From Microvirga sp. (GTDB taxonomy: Bacteria > Pseudomonadota > Alphaproteobacteria > Rhizobiales > Beijerinckiaceae): 64,000 bases of DNA. Each line of letters starts with the position of its first letter. Within the stretch, counting starts at the first letter, position 1. The stretch spans positions 1-64,000 of the forward strand of contig JAPSLB010000007.1 in NCBI GenBank assembly GCA_031181145.1. Direction: 5' to 3'. The notes beneath the pieces were generated by a model, which worked only from the letters and a program-made list of their open reading frames with translations, ran no database searches and was not told where the DNA came from. Below are positions 60,308 to 64,000 of the stretch, piece after piece. Made by a program: the position numbers and the translations under genes.

Positions 60308-61744
60308 TTACGCGGCCTTCGCGCGCAGGTCGTCCGGGGTCACCTCCGGCGGGATGGGGCAGACATAGGAACGGCCGCCGGTGCGCTCCTTCAGCTCCGC
60401 CTTCGCGCGGACGACGATGTCCGGGTTGCGCAGGCAATCGGCCGCCGTGGTGGCCATGGCTTTTGCTGCGAGCACCATGCCCTTGTGGGCAGCGGGCAGG
60501 TTTCCTTGCGCGACGAGCTGCCAGGTGTGGAACGGGGTTCCGATGGCGAAGCACGCCGTGTGGCATTGCACCGTCGGCACGATCCAGCTCACGTCGCCCA
60601 CATCGGTGGTGCCCATGGAGACCTCCTCCCGCACCGGCATGGGGAGCAGCCCGTCGTGCAGCACCTGGTTCGCCAGCGAGCGGTCGTGCGGCGCAACGCT
60701 CGCCAGAATCTCCTCCTTCGTCAGCGCCGTCTTCTGCAGCTCTCCGGCGAAGGCATAATCCGTCTCGTCGAAGCCCGGGCCGCCGAGCCGCTTCATGTTC
60801 TCGTACATGACCTCCTGCAGCACCTTGTTGGGCAGGACGTTCGACGTCGCATCGGTGATCTGCACCGTAAATGACGTTTCCGTCATCAGGGCCGCCCCTT
60901 CTGCGATCTTCTTCACGCGCTCGAACAGGCGCTCCGCGTCGGGCAGATGCGGCGAACGCACGAGATAGAGGGATTCCGCATAGGCCTGGACCACGTTCGG
61001 CGCATCGCCGCCCGTGTTGGTGATGGCGTAATGCACGCGCGCGTCGGAGGGCATGTGTTCGCGCATGTAGTTCACGCCCACGTTCATCAGCTCCACGGCG
61101 TCGAGGGCGCTGCGGCCAACATGCGGAGAGGCCGCCGCGTGGGAGGCGCGGCCCGTGAAGCGGAAGTAGGCCTGGATGCAGGCGAGCGAGGAGGTGGTCT
61201 GCACCTCGTTGACCACGCTCGGATGCCAGCAGAAGGCGGCGTCGAGATCGTCGAACAGCCCGGCTCGCGCCATGAACGTCTTGCCCGAGCCGCTCTCCTC
61301 CGCAGGGCAGCCGTAATAGCGCACGGTGCCCGCGATCCCTTCCGCTTCGAGCGCATCTTTCAGCGCCACGGCGGCGAGGGCCGAAGCGGCCCCCAGGAGG
61401 TTGTGCCCGCAGCCATGGCCGGGCGCACCCTTCGTGGTCGGCTTGTGCTCCGTCACGCCCGAGACCTGAGCGAGATCCGGCAACGCATCGAACTCGCCCA
61501 GGATTCCGACGACGGGGCCGCCCTTGCCGTATTCCGCCACGAAGGCCGTGGCCATGCCGCCCACGTTCCTCGCGATGCGAAAGCCCTCGCGCTCCAGCAC
61601 GGCGATCTGCTCGGCGACAGCCTTGTGCTCCTCGAACGCCAGCTCGGGCATGGCCCAGATGCGGTCGCTCAGGGCGCAGTAATCGGCGGCCTTCGCATTC
61701 ACGCGACGGACGATTTCATCGAGGCCGAGAGGATCGTTTTGCAT
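60308..61744 (-). CDS. M20 family amidohydrolase (AbgB-like)
   Basis: GGPVVGILGEFDALPDLAQ; APGHGCGHNLLGAASALAA; GCPAEESGSGKTFMARAGLFDDLDAAFCWHPS. Confidence 0.9.
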   Translation of the reverse strand: MQNDPLGLDEIVRRVNAKAADYCALSDRIWAMPELAFEEHKAVAEQIAVLEREGFRIARNVGGMATAFVAEYGKGGPVVGILGEFDALPDLAQVSGVTEHKPTTKGAPGHGCGHNLLGAASALAAVALKDALEAEGIAGTVRYYGCPAEESGSGKTFMARAGLFDDLDAAFCWHPSVVNEVQTTSSLACIQAYFRFTGRASHAAASPHVGRSALDAVELMNVGVNYMREHMPSDARVHYAITNTGGDAPNVVQAYAESLYLVRSPHLPDAERLFERVKKIAEGAALMTETSFTVQITDATSNVLPNKVLQEVMYENMKRLGGPGFDETDYAFAGELQKTALTKEEILASVAPHDRSLANQVLHDGLLPMPVREEVSMGTTDVGDVSWIVPTVQCHTACFAIGTPFHTWQLVAQGNLPAAHKGMVLAAKAMATTAADCLRNPDIVVRAKAELKERTGGRSYVCPIPPEVTPDDLRAKAA

Positions 61745-61843
61745 GGGTGCTCCCTGATTGTCGGTTTCGCGGTCTTTTAGACCCGAGATCGCCGGCACGG
61801 AAGTGGCGATGCGACCTCGTCCTCCGGGCAACGATGCAGCAGA

Positions 61844-63409
61844 CTACCCCGCAGCAAACAGATCCCGCGTGTCCGAAGACGGCACCGGCTCCTCGAAGGC
61901 GTTCGGATCGCCCGGTCCGGTCTCCCATCCGAGATCCGGGAGCGCGATGATGCGCAGGCCCCGCGGGTCGTTGCGGGTCACGACGATGTTGCGGGTTTCC
62001 ATATAGGCGATGAGGCGTCGGGCGCGACCGGGGGAGCGGCTGCCGCAGGCGCGGGCGATCTCGCCGTCCGGAGGACAGGGCGAGCCTTCCATGGCGGCGC
62101 GGGCCAGCAGCAGATAGACGCCCTGGATGTCCTCTTCCAGGGCGTTCGCGAAGGCCACCGCGCGGTCCCATTCGGTGCCCCCGGCAGTCGCGGTGTCGAC
62201 GCCCGCGCGCGCCACCGCGAGGCGGCGGCGGAAGGTGTTGAGGGTCAAGGGCTCGCCGGAGATGCGGCGGATGCGGCAGCGCACGAGGAAGTCCTGATAG
62301 AGCACGGCGACCGAGCGGAAGGCCGCTTCGGGATCGTCCAGGATCTCGCGCAGGATCGCATCGAGCGCGGCCTCGCGCTCCGCCTTCGATTCCGCGGTGA
62401 GCTCCTCGACCTGCGGCTCCGGCGCGGCCGCCGCGCGGGTGCGGGCGAGCTGGGCCAGAAGATCGTTGGTGGAGGGGGCGGGAGGCGGAGGCGGCGCACG
62501 GCGCGGCATGACCGGGCGGGCGACCACCTCGTCCTCACCGGCCTTGAAGATGAGATCGCGCGCGTCCTCCCTCTGCTGCTCGGGCAACGGCATGAGCTTG
62601 AACGAGCCGGAGCGGGCGGCGGTTTCCACCTCGCCGATGCGGATCGGCAGCGGGCGGCGCGAGAGCGCAGGGCCCAAAGCGACGAAATGGCCGCGCTCGA
62701 GGTCGCGGAACATCTCGGCCTGGCGGCGCTCCATGCCCAGGAGGTCGGCTGCGCGGGCCATGTCGATGTCCAGGAAGGTGCGGCCCATGAGGAAGTTGGA
62801 GGCTTCCGCCGCCACGTTCTTGGCGAGCTTCGCGAGGCGCTGGGTGGCGATGATGCCCGCAAGCCCGCGCTTTCGGCCACGGCACATGAGGTTGGTCATG
62901 GCGCCCAGCGAGACCTTCCTGGCCTCGTCCGAGACCTCGCCCGCGGCGGCGGGGGCGAAGAGCTGCGCCTCGTCCACCACCACGAGCATGGGGTACCAGA
63001 AGTCGCGATCCGCGTCGAACAAGCCGCCGAGGAAGGCCGCCGCGCAGCGCATCTGAGCCTCGGCGTCGAGGCCCTCCAGGCTCAGGACCACCGAGACCCG
63101 GTGCTGGCGCACGCGGGCGGCGATGCGCTGGATGTCGCCCTCGCTGCGGGAGGCATCCACCACCACATGGCCGAACTTGTCGGCCAGCGTCACGAAATCG
63201 CCCTCCGGGTCGATCACGGCCTGCTGCACGAGGGACGCGCTCTGCTCGAGAAGGCGGCGCAGGAGGTGCGACTTGCCGGAGCCGGAATTGCCCTGGACGA
63301 GCAGACGCGTCGCCAGAAGCTCTTCCAGATCGAGCAGAGCCCTCTGTCCTCCGGGGGCGGAAGACGCCGCTCCCGAAGAGACCGCTCCCATGTCGATGCC
63401 AACCTTCAT
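61844..63409 (-). CDS. HerA/DUF87-type ATPase
   Basis: LLVQGNSGSGKSHLLRRLLEQ Walker A; YPMLVVVDEAQLFAP Walker B; GRKRGLAGIIATQRLAKLAKNVAAEASNFLMGRT. Confidence 0.88.
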   Translation of the reverse strand: MKVGIDMGAVSSGAASSAPGGQRALLDLEELLATRLLVQGNSGSGKSHLLRRLLEQSASLVQQAVIDPEGDFVTLADKFGHVVVDASRSEGDIQRIAARVRQHRVSVVLSLEGLDAEAQMRCAAAFLGGLFDADRDFWYPMLVVVDEAQLFAPAAAGEVSDEARKVSLGAMTNLMCRGRKRGLAGIIATQRLAKLAKNVAAEASNFLMGRTFLDIDMARAADLLGMERRQAEMFRDLERGHFVALGPALSRRPLPIRIGEVETAARSGSFKLMPLPEQQREDARDLIFKAGEDEVVARPVMPRRAPPPPPAPSTNDLLAQLARTRAAAAPEPQVEELTAESKAEREAALDAILREILDDPEAAFRSVAVLYQDFLVRCRIRRISGEPLTLNTFRRRLAVARAGVDTATAGGTEWDRAVAFANALEEDIQGVYLLLARAAMEGSPCPPDGEIARACGSRSPGRARRLIAYMETRNIVVTRNDPRGLRIIALPDLGWETGPGDPNAFEEPVPSSDTRDLFAAG

Positions 63410-63591
63410 CAGCCTCCCTCACAAGGTTTCAAAACGGCCCTGCTCCTAACACGGCAAAGCTCGCGAAAGTGCCGGAGGACCGGAAATCCTCCACAGGTGA
63501 ACCCCGCTATCCCCAGGCATGACGCCGCAGAGGCGAGGAAACCGCGGGGCGGGAGAGGCGATTACCAGGGAAAGCCGTTCCAGGAAAAGCC

Positions 63592-63822
63592 ATGCCGGTT
63601 CCCACCCCGCGAATCGCCCAAGAGGCCCGCCTTGTCCAGCCCCCCATCGCCCAGGTTCAAGCCCAGGGGCAGCCGGGCGGAAGCGCGACCGAGGCCGACC
63701 CGCAGCCGCCGGGGGCGGAGCGGGCCGAAGGAGCCTTCGGGGTCTTCGGCATGATGATCTCGGGCCTGATCATCATCTTCGCCATCGTGATCCTGTTCCT
63801 GCGGTCGCGGCGCAGCCGCTGA
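63592..63822 (+). CDS. Small single-TM tail-anchored-like protein
   Basis: 76 aa; C-terminal GVFGMMISGLIIIFAIVILFLRSRRSR. Confidence 0.5.
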   Translation: MPVPTPRIAQEARLVQPPIAQVQAQGQPGGSATEADPQPPGAERAEGAFGVFGMMISGLIIIFAIVILFLRSRRSR

Positions 63823-63999
63823 TCAATCGGCGATCGCCGCTTCCGCCGCCCTCACGGCGCCGCCGCGCAGGGGCCGCTCCTCCATGGCGAGCAGGAAGGC
63901 CAGCGCCAGCCCGAAGCCCGCAACGGCGGCGGCGAACACATAGGCGAAGACATCGGCGATGTTGATGCCGCTCCTGGCCGCCACGTCGCCCAGGCTCTC
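63823..63999 (-). CDS. Membrane protein C-terminus (possibly MFS transporter), truncated by window edge
   Basis: ...ESLGDVAARSGINIADVFAYVFAAAVAGFGLALAFLLAMEERPLRGGAVRAAEAAIAD*. Confidence 0.5.
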   Translation of the reverse strand, partial: ESLGDVAARSGINIADVFAYVFAAAVAGFGLALAFLLAMEERPLRGGAVRAAEAAIAD

Positions 64000-64000
64000 G

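Overview
GC-rich chromosomal window, most likely from an alphaproteobacterium of the order Hyphomicrobiales/Rhizobiales (Methylobacteriaceae-like is my guess from gene content and order; not verified). It covers the replication-initiation neighbourhood: dut-coaBC-ubiB-ubiE / mutM ... rpsT - ~1 kb AT-richer gap - dnaA - dnaN - recF - gyrB. The rpsT-dnaA gap has a perfect DnaA box and a dense, helically spaced GANTC cluster, so it is a candidate oriC. After gyrB comes an accessory stretch (divergent Crp/Fnr regulators, an alpha/beta hydrolase, an SDR remnant, an orphan AztD-like zinc chaperone) partly bracketed by inverted copies of a dispersed repeat. Next are a PAS/MCP pair and a large hydroxyproline-catabolism cluster (33.3-44.6 kb: fused aconitase X, Pyr2C reductase-like enzyme, two proline-racemase-family enzymes, ABC transporter, D-hydroxyproline dehydrogenase, DHDPS-like deaminase, GntR). 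The remainder holds VOC/YciI/DUF1428 genes with an HxlR regulator, patatin, BON, HAD, SemiSWEET, a Clp1/Grc3-like P-loop kinase, DUF1028, TauE, MipA, a QueD-like protein, a GGDEF-EAL protein with a cofactor-less SUOX-fold partner, an M20 amidohydrolase and a HerA-like ATPase. No tRNA, rRNA, CRISPR array, transposase or prophage was recognised. Family names are from reading translated sequence and memory; no database search was run.
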